64,000 bases of DNA from Tenrec ecaudatus (GCF_050624435.1 NC_134538.1:112852437-112916436); one strand, 5' to 3'; shown: positions 12,302 through 22,806, counted from the stretch's first letter. A program made the numbers and translations. The notes: generated from the sequence alone by a model not told the origin.

Positions 12302-13192
12302 GTATCCTCTCCACATCCTTGTTTTATCTGTTTGCTGAGAAAATCAGCAGAGAAGCTGATTATAAGAAGAATGTGTTGTCAGGATTAGAAGAGGACTTAT
12401 TAACAACCTGCAATATGCAGGTGACACAACCTTGCTTGCTAAAAGTAAGGAGAAATTGAAGCACTTGCTGAAAATAAAGAATTTTAGTCTTCCTTGTGGA
12501 TTACAACTCCATGTAAAGAAGACCAAAATCCTCACAACTGGATAAATATGTAATGTCTTGATAAATGGAGAAAAGGTTGAAGTTGGCAAGGATTTTCATA
12601 TTACTTGGATCCAAAACCAATGCTCATGGAAGCAGCAGTCCAGAGATCAGAAGACATATTGCATTAGGTAAATCTGCTTCACAAGACCTCTTTGGATTAC
12701 TGAAAGCAAGAAAGTTACTTTGAGGATCAAAGTACGCCTGACCCAAGTCACGGTATTCTCTATTGCATCATATCCATGTGGCTGTTGGACATTGAATAAT
12801 GAACAGCTTAGAAGAATCAATGCATTGGAATTGTGGCGCTGGAGAAAAATATTGAAAGTACCATGGACTAGTAAAAGGGCAATCGGCTCTCCATTGTAAG
12901 ACATACACCCAGGGTGCTACTGAGAGGCAAGAATGAAAAGACTGTCTTACATACATTGGACATGCTGTGAGGAGAGGCTAGGCCCTGGAAAAGGACCGCA
13001 TGTTTGGTAACTGGAAGGTCAGCGAAAAAGAGGAAGGGCCTTAGGGAGTTTCACTGACACAGTGGTGGCATCAGTGAGCTCACGAATAGGAACAATTTTG
13101 AGGATGGCACAGCATTGTGCAATATGTCATTCTGTGGTGCACAGGGATGCTATGGGTCAGAGATTTCTCGATGGCCCTTAACAACAGGGGAT
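12302..13192 (+). mobile_element. BovB/RTE LINE, 3' part after LTR insertion
   Basis: Continues the reverse-transcriptase relic from the left half: GTATCCTCTCC, then CTGCAATATGCAGGTGAC (degraded Y-A-D-D region), then the 3' half (GAAAGTACCATGGACTAG, AAAGAGGAAGGGCCTTAGG) and the terminal GATGGCCCTTAACAACA. Frames are broken throughout. Confidence 0.87.
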
Positions 13193-13682
13193 TAAGAGAA
13201 TGTGTAAAATCTTACTCAGTATTTATTGACTTGTCTGTTTCTTCCTTTAATTTAATAAATGTTTGCTTCATATATTTGATGAAATATTATTCACACAAAT
13301 CTAAAACATATATACATTATTAGTAAATGTAATTGTAAAAATAATTTCTTTTATAAACATTAATTCAAGACTGCCCCTAATGAGTTGCATATCCCAAATG
13401 TCCAAACTTTTCCAAAACACTATTCCACTCCATTATCCCGATATCAGTCAACTCTACTTTACTTAATATAGTTTCTCGCGCCTCCTAGTATACAATTTGC
13501 TACAACATCTCACAGAACTCAAGAACTAGTAAGGGAGTGATTCACATGGCTGAGGAGGATGCTAAATCCTAAATATGAAGGTCAGCTGTCTGTCTGGAGC
13601 ATCCACTCATTCACCAGGGAATGGGAGCTGGTAAATAAGGTCAAATGATTGTTTGTCTAGACCCATTGGTCTGTTCTAGCAG
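13193..13682. other. Unassigned, possible minus-strand LTR fragment
   Basis: No gene is seen. A block with TACAACATCTCACAGAACTC around 13500 resembles text common in reversed MaLR LTRs, but borders are not clear. Confidence 0.3.
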
Positions 13683-13750
13683 TCATTTCAAATGCATTGA
13701 TTGTTCTTCAGACTTCCTTATTCAATGTCCAGCTCTCCTTTGTAAATTAG
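13683..13750 (-). mobile_element. BovB fragment, minus strand
   Basis: TTGATTGTTCTTCAGACTTC followed by CTTATTCAATGTCCAGCTC is the reverse complement of the BovB block GAGCTGGACATTGAATAAGG. Confidence 0.7.
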
Positions 13751-13830
13751 GTGATTAGATAAGAGTATCTGCTCCTGTAAAGATCTACAGCCTCTGAAAC
13801 CCCTTATAAGGTTTAGTTTATAATGTGTTA

Positions 13831-13972
13831 GAAGCCTTGCTGGTGCTGTGAGTTAATGGTTGGTCGGCTAATCAATATGTCAGCAGTTTGAACCTATTAG
13901 CTATTCTAAGGGAGGGAGATCAGGCAGTTTGTTTCCATAAAGATTTATAGCCTCAAAAATCCTATAGCAGAA
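13831..13972 (+). repeat. AfroSINE, plus
   Basis: Head GAAGCCTTGCTGGTGCTGTG, then a CAGTTTGAACCTATTAGC B-box region, then TTATAGCCTCAAAAATCCTA as body. It faces the minus copy at 13990-14184. Confidence 0.78.
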
Positions 13973-13989
13973 AAAACAAGCAAACAAAA

Positions 13990-14184
13990 TTAACTCTCAT
14001 CAAGTTCATTTCAACCCATAGCAATCCCAGAGGACAAATTAGAACTGCTATATAAGGTTTCTGAGACTAAATCTTACAGGAGCAGAGAGCCTCGTCTCTC
14101 TCCTTTAGAGCAATTACCAGATTTGAACAGCTGACAAGACTGTGAATGGTTCAGTGTGTAATGCATTGCACCACCAGGACTTCT
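13990..14184 (-). repeat. AfroSINE, minus
   Basis: Begins with the tail block (CATCAAGTTCATTTCAACCC) and ends with CACCACCAGGACTTCTT, the reversed head. It forms a tail-to-tail inverted pair with the preceding SINE, spaced by an A-rich linker. Confidence 0.8.
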
Positions 14185-14461
14185 TGGAAACCCTGTGGAA
14201 TAGTTCTAAACTGTCCTATAGTGTTCATGATGAGTCATACTTTTAACACTATATCTTCCAGTTCACTAATTATTTGTTTAAAATTCTTTAGAAAAGTTAA
14301 CCCCATCCTTTTCTGTATTTTAAAATATCAGCTGAATTTTACTTTTATTCATCTTTTACATTCTCAGCCCCTTTGCTCATTTAAATAACGTTCTGATGTT
14401 TTTGTTTCATATTTGAAAATATTTGTTGTATATCTTGAGGTGGGGAGGAACAAATGTTTAC

Positions 14462-14991
14462 TGTAATAGTTAAATTTTATGTCAACTTGGGGGTCCTGGT
14501 TTGTCATATCAGGTTATTTTATGATTAACTCCCTGATGGGATCTTCTGTGATTCAGCCAAGCAGTTATGGAAAGAATACACCTATTTAATCTGGTCATAG
14601 CCTTGATATGATTGAGGAAGTTTACATTGAAGGCATAGTCTACTCAGAAGCTAGTGACTTCTATTACTAGATTGTGTCCTGCATCTGGTGTGACGGTTAC
14701 ATTGCCCACAAATCTCAGAAGTCATCGGCCAACTGCCAACCTTTGATTCAGTTGATCAATCTCAGATTTATTCAGCTCAGCATCCACCAGCCCGTGGTCT
14801 TCCTGCTTCATATTCATTAGCCTTGCAGCTAGCTATAGGATTCAGAAGAAGCCTTCAGCTTAGATCAGATTCATGGACTTGAACCTGATTGCACTTACCC
14901 AGTTCTATACTATTGTGAGGCATTTCTTGATATTAATTTATTTCTATGTCCAACAGGTGTCATTGGTTTTGCTTCTCAAGATAATATAGCG
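14462..14991 (+). repeat. Solo LTR, ERVL/MaLR-like
   Basis: Starts TGTAATAGTTAAATTTTATG and ends with GTCATTGGTTTTGCTTCTC followed by an AAGATAATATAGC stretch. The opening and the terminal GTTTTGCTTCTC-type block are typical of class III LTRs. No interior or second LTR is adjacent, so it is probably a solo LTR left by recombination. Confidence 0.65.
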
Positions 14992-16314
14992 TGTCCTCAT
15001 CCCCAGGTAGTCCTGGGGCTTTGGGACTTAGCTCAAGGGGAGTCCCTCTGGAACATGGGGTTACAGTGAATGGTGTGACCCTTTGCCTGGGCATGCCCAC
15101 ACAGTAGGGGATGCTGAGCCCCTCTAGGGTTTCCTCATATGGATTCCAATGAATTTCTTTTCTTCCCTTTTGATTTTTTAAAAAAGATAATCAAGTGTAG
15201 CGCATTTATGCAACCCATATGGCATGAGTTCTATCTGAAAAAATGAATGAAAGAGCTGAAATAGGGTTACAAATTCTCATTGATTATTTTGTTCCTTTTA
15301 GTCACCGTGGAGGTTGTACACTAGAAAATTGTGCTTATTTTATACTGGTTTCTTTATCTTTTTTCTGATTTAATAGCTCCATAAATTCCTGATTTTTAAT
15401 TTGGGCAATTCAAATCCCCATTAGATTGTTCACCTTGGATATTTCCCCTATGTTTTAAAAGATTTCAATAAGATATTTGTTCAGGTTAATACTTCCATAC
15501 TCCTGTTTTTTTTGTTTTGTTTTTTTGGAAATAGTTGAGACAAACCTAATTCAACAAGCATCATTTGAAATCTTCACTGTGAAGGTAGAATTGATCTCCT
15601 CTAACTTTAGACCCTCACTGAATCCAATGTCTCTTAAAAAATTGAACAATCATGTCTTTTAGAACTTCTTGTTCTATACATTGATTCCTCCAAGAGTCTA
15701 CAGACTTCTGGAATCAGGGCTGTGTGTAATTTGTTGTTTTACACTCACAACATGAAGCACAACTCTTAGCCCATAAGATTTGTGACTGGCTGGAACATCA
15801 AAATTTTAATTTTGAAATAACTCTGGGTTTTGATTTAAACAGATCATTATATTGTATTTCCAGGGTACTTATTTATTTCTTTTAAAAATCACTTAGCAAT
15901 TAAAACAGAGCAATTTGACTAGAACTCTGGTCTAGCTTCTGTAGCATTAGAATAACTATTCAATCAACAAACTTCTCTGAAGTGTCTGTTCCCTCTCATG
16001 CTCTGCAGTGTAGCAGCATTACAGAAACATCACTATAAATCATGTCTCGGGTGTGAATAGAAACCAAGATGTTTTCCTTTCACTTTCACTACCCATTCCC
16101 CCCACCCTTAGGTGAAAACTAGGGCAGCTCTGATGATTTTGCAGTCATGCTCAGATGGCAAGAGTGCTTTCTGTCACATCTGATCACAAATGTATTTCAG
16201 GAGTAGTTGAATCTACAAATTTCACTTGCATGTAATGCTATCTTTCTGCACCATTTTAATCTATAGGCAGGAGAGCACTCTTGACTGCCTTCTTACACAT
16301 TTACTCAACTGCAT
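14992..16314. other. Unassigned DNA, no gene
   Basis: A slightly GC-richer block (15000-15150) may be another degraded repeat. The rest is AT-rich with no recognisable gene or family. Confidence 0.4.
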
Positions 16315-16472
16315 CAGTGGTTCTCAACCGTCCCTAATGCCTCGACCCTTTAATCCACTTCCTCGTGTTGTGGTGACTTCCCAAACCATAAAATTATTTT
16401 CGTTGCTACATAATAACTGCAGTTTTACTACTGTTATGAAAAGGGTCGCAACCCTCAGGTTGAGAACCACAT
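16315..16472 (+). mobile_element. SPIN-like hAT short non-autonomous transposon
   Basis: Terminal inverted repeats are visible: CAGTGGTTCTCAACC at the left and GGTTGAGAACCAC at the right. The interior has TTGTGGTGACTTCCCAAACC, then a CATAAAATTATTTTCGTTGC block and a poly-T/TAC stretch, as in the SPIN family of hAT elements. The flanks AACTGCAT and TACTAGAT are a poorly conserved candidate 8-bp target duplication. It has no coding capacity and would need a transposase in trans. Confidence 0.75.
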
Positions 16473-16559
16473 TACTAGATCATTTTGCCACTGGGTTTCC
16501 TGCAACTTTTCTGCAAATAACCAAGTAGTCTTAGATTGGTATTTAGGTATTAGGTTATA

Positions 16560-17110
16560 AACTATTGGCTCCCACTGCTTGTGGCAAATGTATTTTTTTT
16601 CCTCAGAGCACTTTAGGGATTCACTGGGACACTCCTTGTATTAGAGGGGGCTCCCTAGGGAAGCCAAACCAGTGGCAGGTATACCTGTATGGATGTAATT
16701 TTATACTTAGCTCTATATCTAAAAAAGGAGTTTGGTATCAAGAAAATGGCTCCAACAGTTGCGGAGTGGTTAAGTCCAGTCGGTACAATTGTATGGGTCA
16801 GATGCTGAGCTGAACCTTTGCCTGACTATGCAGCTGCAGAAATGATAAGCTCAGAGGCACGCAGTTGAATCAGGAAGCCGGAAAGTCCCGGGTTGGTGGA
16901 GACAGAGGCAAAGGCAGATGGATCTAAGGTCAGCAAGGCCGACTCGCAGCTTTTCTTGACACCAGGTAGGTAGCAACTCAGGTTCAAGGCTGGAGAGTCA
17001 AATGAATATAAGGCTAGCATGCAATAAGACAGGGAGTTGGAGTTCCATGGGTCACAGGACACATACATGATGGGACTCTGAGGCAGATGCAGGGTCCTGC
17101 AAGAAGAAAG
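16560..17110. repeat. LTR-like repeat of uncertain class
   Basis: Moderately GC-rich sequence with a TTGTATTAGAGGGGGCTCC start-like block near 16637 and no open frame. It adjoins the 3' side of the ERVL pol relic. I infer LTR or other proviral debris; boundaries are guesses. Confidence 0.35.
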
Positions 17111-17345
17111 CTAGTTTCCATACACTATCAATTAAGAAGGAGTAGGACACAAACCAGATTAAATTTCCTTCCAACCACACTAGGCTTATGACCTGATTAA
17201 AATATTTTTCCCACAATGATTTGGCTGCTCACAGCAGAACCCACCATGGAGTTGGTTACTTTATGGTAGATCACATCACAACGAGGCCTCCGCTGACAGA
17301 CTACAAGGCCAAGTTGATGCAAAACCAAGGTGTCTACCCCTTGTC
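17105..17345. repeat. Direct repeat A flanking ERVL relic
   Basis: Shares ordered blocks with 19235-19480: GCAAGAAGAAAGCTAG versus GCAAGAAGAGTGCTAG, CACTATCAATTAAGAAG versus GTGTCAATTCAATGAAG, and CTCACAGCAGAACCCACCATGG versus TTCACAGCCGAGCCCATTATGG. The spacing is similar. The pair could be LTR parts bounding the pol relic. Confidence 0.5.
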
Positions 17346-17559
17346 GAGGTGTGCCTTGCACACATCTCCTAGAAAGTACAAATCACCTCCAACTAAAGCA
17401 ATAATAAAGGCATATTTGCCCCTAAAATGACACAAATAACTCAATTTGCATATTATATTTTATAGCTGCATTTTAAAAAAGATGCATACATATAGAGTAC
17501 TTACACAATGATAGTCCTTTCTGCCACCGATTTTGTGACCAATTAATATTTAGAACTAC

Positions 17560-18360
17560 TATATTGCACCAACAGTTCTGCACCCCATTTCCCCTCAGCA
17601 GGTTGTGGTTCTGTTCCTGGTGAGGTGACCTAAACTTGCATTCCTGAAGTAGTCATATCAGGATTGGTTGGCTGTAGTTTATGATTTACTTTAACACAAA
17701 ATATGGTAGTACTAATACATGGACTAAAGAATCTCTTAGATTACACACATCTCCTACTTTACCTCCAAAATTTAATAATAATCCAATGTCGTCTCAGTAA
17801 TTAGCATCAGTAACACCCTTCTTTACCTTGTTTTAGAGCAGTGGTTCTCAAGCTGCAGGTCAGGAACCCTTTGGGGGTTGAATGACCCTTTCAGAATAGA
17901 AGCAAAATTACAGTGATGAAGTAGCAGCAAAAATAATTTTATGGTTGGGGATCACCATAACATGAGGAACTGAATGAAAGGTTCATGGCATTAGGAAGGT
18001 TGAGAATCACTGCTCTAGAGGCATGAGGGGGTGAAATAGTTAGACAGCATCCTTAACTTCCAATTTAATGGAATAAATACTGAGCTTTGAGGTGGAAGTA
18101 GTCCTCCTTTTGGAACTAAGACTTCCAAACTCAAAGAGCCCAAGAGTGCAGGGACAGAAAGCAAAACTGTTTCAGGAAGCAAACATGTTGTAAGTAGGCC
18201 ACTCAAAGTAATGGGGAGTAGTATTATTCTGATTTCCACCCGCTGGTTCATGGACCTGCTACTCCTGGTTATTGGAGGAACAGCAACATAGAGTAGGTGC
18301 TGGTTTAAAGCTTGTAGTGCCCCAGACTTGCAAAGTACCCCCACCTAACTTGTCCTATAA
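17560..18360 (-). pseudogene. ERVL dUTPase relic, interrupted
   Basis: The segment right of the insertion encodes a stretch reading LEVLVPKGGLLPP and FIPLNWKLR, which match the ERVL dUTPase core. The segment left of it continues with IGLLLNFGGK and, in another frame, VTSPGTEPQPAE, which is the region after the dUTPase motifs. In live ERVL the enzyme hydrolyses dUTP. This copy is destroyed by stops and by a 174-bp hAT element. Confidence 0.75.
17839..18012 (-). mobile_element. SPIN-like hAT element inside ERVL dUTPase
   Basis: Terminal inverted repeats CAGTGGTTCTCAAGC and GGTTGAGAATCACTG bound a 174-bp element. Flanks TTTTAGAG and CTCTAGAG are the 8-bp target duplication, close to the NTCTAGAN preference of hAT-Charlie elements. 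It is reversed relative to the copy at 16315-16472. Excising it with one duplication reconnects the ERVL relic. No open frame, so non-autonomous. Confidence 0.82.
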
Positions 18361-18379
18361 TTATGTCTTTAGAAGTCAA

Positions 18380-18940
18380 TTCCAACATTCTAAAAAGCCA
18401 GCTGCCTTAACATGATGGAGAACATGGAAAAAACAGTGGATTTCATTAAATTGGGCCCATTACCATACATTATTTGCTCTGAAAAAATCCCTTGACCCGA
18501 GACAATGCTGTGTGGGATGCCATGCCGGTGGATGAGACAGTCTGTAAGTCCATGAATGGTCGGTTTACAGAACCATTACATGTGGGAGGAAAGTTTGTAT
18601 CTAGAGTAACTGTCTATCTCAGTAAGGACCAAACTTTACTCTTTTCATGATGGAAGTTGTCCTATGTAATCAGCCTGCTCCCAGTTTATCTTTGCTGGAT
18701 CTCTATGGGAAGTGTCCTAGATCTTGACCTCATGATGGTCTGGCAGATTGGACATGTAGCAGTGGCAGTAGCCTTGGTGAGCCCATGTACAATCTCTGTG
18801 GCTGGCACCAAGGATAATTTGCTCAGGAGTCCATTTGGAAATGACAGGCGTTGGTGGGAAAAGAATGACTGATCGCTGCAGAAAGTGCTATCCAATTCAC
18901 TTGACTGTTAAAATCTTCCTCTGCAAATGTAACTCTTTGG
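18380..18940 (-). pseudogene. ERVL integrase relic
   Basis: Minus-strand frames show TATCPICQTIMRS (zinc-binding CPxC part), a broken ADYIGQLPS segment holding the first catalytic Asp, and LIHRHGIPHSIVSGQG. In that last segment the family's SDQG has lost its Asp. Integrase would join viral DNA to the host genome. It is inactive here because of stops and the lost catalytic residue. Confidence 0.8.
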
Positions 18941-18949
18941 TAAGAATTC

Positions 18950-19200
18950 AAATGAGACACAAGTAGATTCCTTTTGTTGCCCCATTCAGAGAGGACTATC
19001 CACGTGTCTTTTCCCCACAACTTTTGTCACCAGTTTTCCAATCATGCTCCTTTCATGCCTTTCATCTTGTAGCCAAGCCATTCATCATGGATCATGAAAC
19101 AATATACAGTCTTACATCTGGTTGTTTCTACTTCCAAGAAAAGTGACCAAACAATTGCCCTGCTCTGATTCCTGCCCATTGGGAGGGTTTCCCTTCACCA
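18950..19200 (-). pseudogene. ERVL RNase H end relic
   Basis: The frame reads WIVLSEWG then VSHLNSYQRVTFAEEDFN, matching the end of ERVL RNase H (family text VSHVNAHQRVTSAEEDFN), continuous with integrase on the minus strand. Upstream text (HDWKTGDK, then a frameshift) also fits. Confidence 0.75.
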
Positions 19201-19234
19201 AACAATAAGGGAAGGCCCTGAGCTGGATGTAGGA

Positions 19235-19480
19235 TACAGACCAGCAAGAAGAGTGCTAGCTACAATGTAGTGTCAATTCAATGAAGCTTCCTTCTAGTTA
19301 TATCAGGGCCATGACTTTATTAAGGGGATGGCACTCCATCCTAGTCTCCCCACACCTACTTGATTATTCACAGCCGAGCCCATTATGGAATGATCTTAAA
19401 TCACATCACCAATGAGACGACCATAGTCAAACTGAGAATTCTGACCCAGCCAGGCTGATACCAAATCTAACTATTACACT
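19235..19480. repeat. Direct repeat B flanking ERVL relic
   Basis: Partner of 17105-17345, same orientation, similar block order. It lies next to the RNase H end rather than where gag would be, so if the pair are LTRs the interior has lost gag and reverse transcriptase. Confidence 0.5.
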
Positions 19481-19639
19481 CCTCTTGTTTAGCCATCTAC
19501 AGTTGGCCATTTATGATTCTCCTTATGAGTCCTTCCTTTATGATGGCAATTCATAAGAAAGGTTTTCATGAAAATAGTTGCAGTGATGTTTCCTGCATCA
19601 TTTAATATTTGCCTATGGAATTTTTAAAGATGGGAACTC

Positions 19640-20125
19640 AAGGCTTGAGTTAAAAAATTTTTCTTGATTATTTTCACTTTCAGATATGCTGAGAATGTTC
19701 TTTTTGGGTTTAATAACTCTAGGTCTTTGTACATCTCATTATAAGATTTACATCCTGAAACTGCTCTTTGAAATTTTCTGTTCAGCTCATTGACTTCATC
19801 CTTTCTTCCACATGCCTTAGCTTCTCTATATTTAAGAGCAAGTTCCAGAGCCTATTCTGACATCTCTTTTGATCTTCCCATTATTTTCTCAATTTCAGTG
19901 ACATTTTTATTTCTTTGTGTATGATGTCCCTCATGTCACCTCATGGGTCATCAGGTCTTCTGTCATTAGTGCTCAATGAGTCAAATCTGCTCTCAAAATT
20001 CAAGTGGTATAGGCTCAATGTCATGTGTTGGCTCTTGTGACCTTGTTTTAATTTTCTTCAGCTTCATCTTGAGCTTTCACGTGAGCAGTTGATGGCCTAT
20101 TCTGCAAGAGCTTTAATTTCTAAAC
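19640..20125 (-). mobile_element. BovB/RTE fragment, minus strand
   Basis: The reverse complement contains AAGCTGAAGAAAATTAAAAC, the same block as in the plus copy near 8455, followed in order by blocks corresponding to 8480-8880. It is the linker between endonuclease and reverse transcriptase of BovB. Confidence 0.75.
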
Positions 20126-20269
20126 TGCTTTTCCATTAGATTACATTTATAGATTGCAGAATTAGAACCAAATAACCTTGGGGATTTTTTTCAGCCTACT
20201 ACATGACTAGCATACTTACTAGCTTATTAAATCTTTTGAACCTCCCTTCAGTAAATTTTTAGAATGGTA

Positions 20270-20570
20270 AAATTCAATCAACCTAATTTAAGAAGAAAAA
20301 TGAAATCTTAAACTATACCAAAAGATAACTTCTCGGTAAATGACAAAACTATTGAAGTTATCAAGGATTTCACTTGATATGGATTCACAATCAAAATCAC
20401 TGAAAATATTGGTGAAGAAATCAAACAATGTTTTGCTTGGGTAATTTTACTGCAAAATACCTATTCAAAATATTAAACAACAAATATATCATTTTGAAGA
20501 CAAAGGTGCATCTGAATCAACCAAGATATTTTCAATGGTCTCCTATGGTTAGAAATGAGATCCTCAGTTC
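20270..20570 (+). mobile_element. BovB/RTE fragment, left of SINE
   Basis: CTATTGAAGTTATCAAGGAT and GGATTCACAATCAAAATCAC match the BovB thumb region (compare the GTTGGCAAGGATTTTCATAT block near 12577). Plus orientation, adjoining a minus fragment of a different BovB part. Confidence 0.65.
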
Positions 20571-20700
20571 ATGGGCACTGATCCACGGGAGAAAGATGAG
20601 GCTTTCTAATTCTGTAAAGTGTTCATCTTGGAAACCCATAGGCAAGTCAAACCCTGTCCTATCAGGTCTCTGGCAGCAAGCATTGACTGCTGGAAGTTAG
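20571..20700 (+). repeat. AfroSINE 3' part inside BovB
   Basis: CCACGGGAGAAAGATGAGGC, a CATCTTGGAAACCCATAGGC block and TCTGGCAGCAAGCATTGACT match the AfroSINE body and part of its tail. It interrupts a plus BovB copy. Confidence 0.65.
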
Positions 20701-21140
20701 TTTGTTTCTCTTGCATATACACATGAGAGGGATACAATGCATAATGAAGACCGATGAAGAATGTATGGCTTTGAATTATGTTATCAAGTAACGTTAAATA
20801 TATCATGTGCTGCCAAAAAACTCCCAACAATTTTGTCTTGGAAGAAGTGATCTAGAATGTTCCTTTAGAAGCAATGTTGGTTAGACTTCATCTCACTCAC
20901 TTTGGAACTATTATCAGGAGATACCATTCCCTGAAAGAGACGCCATCCTTGTTAAGGAGAGATTCAGAGAAAAAGAGGCAGACCCTCAATGATATGGACT
21001 GATTCAATGACTGAATTAATGGATTCAACATAGGACTAGTCCTAAGGATGGTTCGGATTGGGTAGTGTGTTGTTCAGTTGTAAATAGGGTACCTAGCAGT
21101 GGGGATGAACTCAATGACACCTAACAACATTGTATCACGT
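20701..21140 (+). mobile_element. BovB/RTE 3' end, right of SINE
   Basis: Continues with CATAATGAAGACCGATGAAG, then TTGTCTTGGAAGAAGTGATC, AGAGGCAGACCCTCAATGA and the terminus TGACACCTAACAAC. All are ordered BovB 3' blocks in plus orientation. Confidence 0.8.
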
Positions 21141-21390
21141 AGAAAGGTGCAGAAATCCTTGAGTGGTTGACATATATAGTAGGTAAATGTGAAAGCGTTA
21201 GAGGATGTTTGTGAGTGATTGTTTATATGGAAGGTTTGAGAGCCTTAGTTAAGATAGTATGAGTAAAGTAGGGATTCTCTGTAAAGAATTTGTTCTACAA
21301 CTGATCATGAGTGGAAAGAGAAAAGCAGAAATTTAGATTTATTCTTAAATTTCCACCTATCAATTTTGTCTGGCTGATAATAAATCCTCA

Positions 21391-21585
21391 AAACCAAACT
21401 CACTGCCATCGAGTTTTTTCCAACTCAGAGTGGCCTTACAGGACAAGCAGAACTGCCCTTGTGAGTTTCTGAGCTGTACTTGTTTGTGGGAATTGAAAGC
21501 ACTGTCTTTCTCCCTCGTAGTAGTTAGTGGTTTTTAGACTTGTAGACCTGTGGGTCACAGACTAACCAGACCACTATGGTTCCTC
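21391..21585 (-). repeat. AfroSINE
   Basis: Starts ACTGCCATCGAGTTTTTTCC (reversed tail) and ends ACCACTATGGTTCCT, near the reversed head. Full length and diverged. Confidence 0.8.
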
Positions 21586-22044
21586 TCTAGGTGGTAATAG
21601 CATATCCCCAAATCTAAACATATAAAACGATTTATACATAGAAATGAAATCAGATAAAATTTACTCTGAAATGTGAATATTTAATTTAAAATAATTTTGT
21701 TATTTCTTCTGAAGCAGTCTGAATTATATGATCTGCTTCAATACTATTTTATTGCAGGTATGTGGAATCTCACAGTCTAATAATTCAATTACTACATAAG
21801 TGTGCATTCAACACCATAAAACCTACCCACCCTATTTCATCCATTACATGGTCATGATTTATTCTTAATAAAATAATCTCAGTTAATATTAACTAAAATG
21901 TCCTAAACAAACAATGGCATATCCTACTTTAAGGAATAATATCGCTGCTTTGATCACTAGGAATACCCCTTGAGAGTCCATCGTTATGATTTGTCATTCC
22001 TTCTGAGAGAATACAAAAACAAACATATAAACATACCAAACCAA

Positions 22045-22243
22045 ATATGCTGCCCATCGACTCACGGAAACCTGCCAGGGCAGACAGAGTACATCTGCTC
22101 CCTAGGGTGTCTAAACTGCAAGTCTTCACAGTGGACAGATCCTAGTTCTCTGTCCAAGGTGCTGAATGATTTGAACTGCTGATGTAGTGGTTAATCAGCC
22201 AAATGCATAATATCCCACTTTGCCACCGTGGCTCTTCTGAGTT
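22045..22243 (-). repeat. AfroSINE
   Basis: Contains CCCATCGACTCACGGAAACC and ends TTTGCCACCGTGGCTCTTC, the reversed SINE head, with GATGTAGTGGTTAATCAGCC before it. Confidence 0.75.
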
Positions 22244-22806
22244 AGTGCCTGCAATTTAGAAGTACACATGTGACTGGTTTTTGGCTTGTTTCTTTTTTTC
22301 ATATCTGCTTATTCAACTTGGAAAATATAATTTGCTAAAATCTCTTGTGGTTAGAAAGTGACATTGTGATTTCTTTTTCTTTCTAGCAACAGTGCTGACT
22401 ATACATTCTGAAAAATAAAAATAAAATTTTAAAGAAAGAAACCATCTTGACAGGAAGCACATAGAAATGCTGTTTTCAATGCATAGCTGACCTTGCAAGA
22501 TATTTAGGAAAATCCCTAGAAGCAGAAAATTAAAAAGAAGCTGAAAACCAGAGTGCTAAATGAGCCCTGAATCGTGGATGGCCTAAGGGCACTTACTAAC
22601 TCCAGTAGCTGGAATTTCTGGTTTAATTGTTTGTGTAAAGATAAGGAAAGGAGGCTTTCGGCCTGTGTAAAGTAGACATTTAGAAATAAGCCTGTGATAT
22701 AGAACAAGACTCTGAAACAGCTAAAATTTCAGGAAAACATGGATTAATTTTTTTTTCCCACAGGAAAAGCAAGAACACAGAGCTGTTTCTATGTCAACAT
22801 AAGCAA

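Larger units (their letters stand above)
17460..19200 (-). mobile_element. ERVL endogenous retrovirus pol relic
   Basis: Read on the minus strand, the order is RNase H end (18950-19200), integrase (18380-18940) and dUTPase with its downstream segment (17560-18360). This is the ERVL order, in which dUTPase lies after integrase. Many stops and frameshifts are present. Reverse transcriptase and gag are not seen upstream, so the provirus is partial. A hAT transposon interrupts the dUTPase at 17839-18012. Confidence 0.8.
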
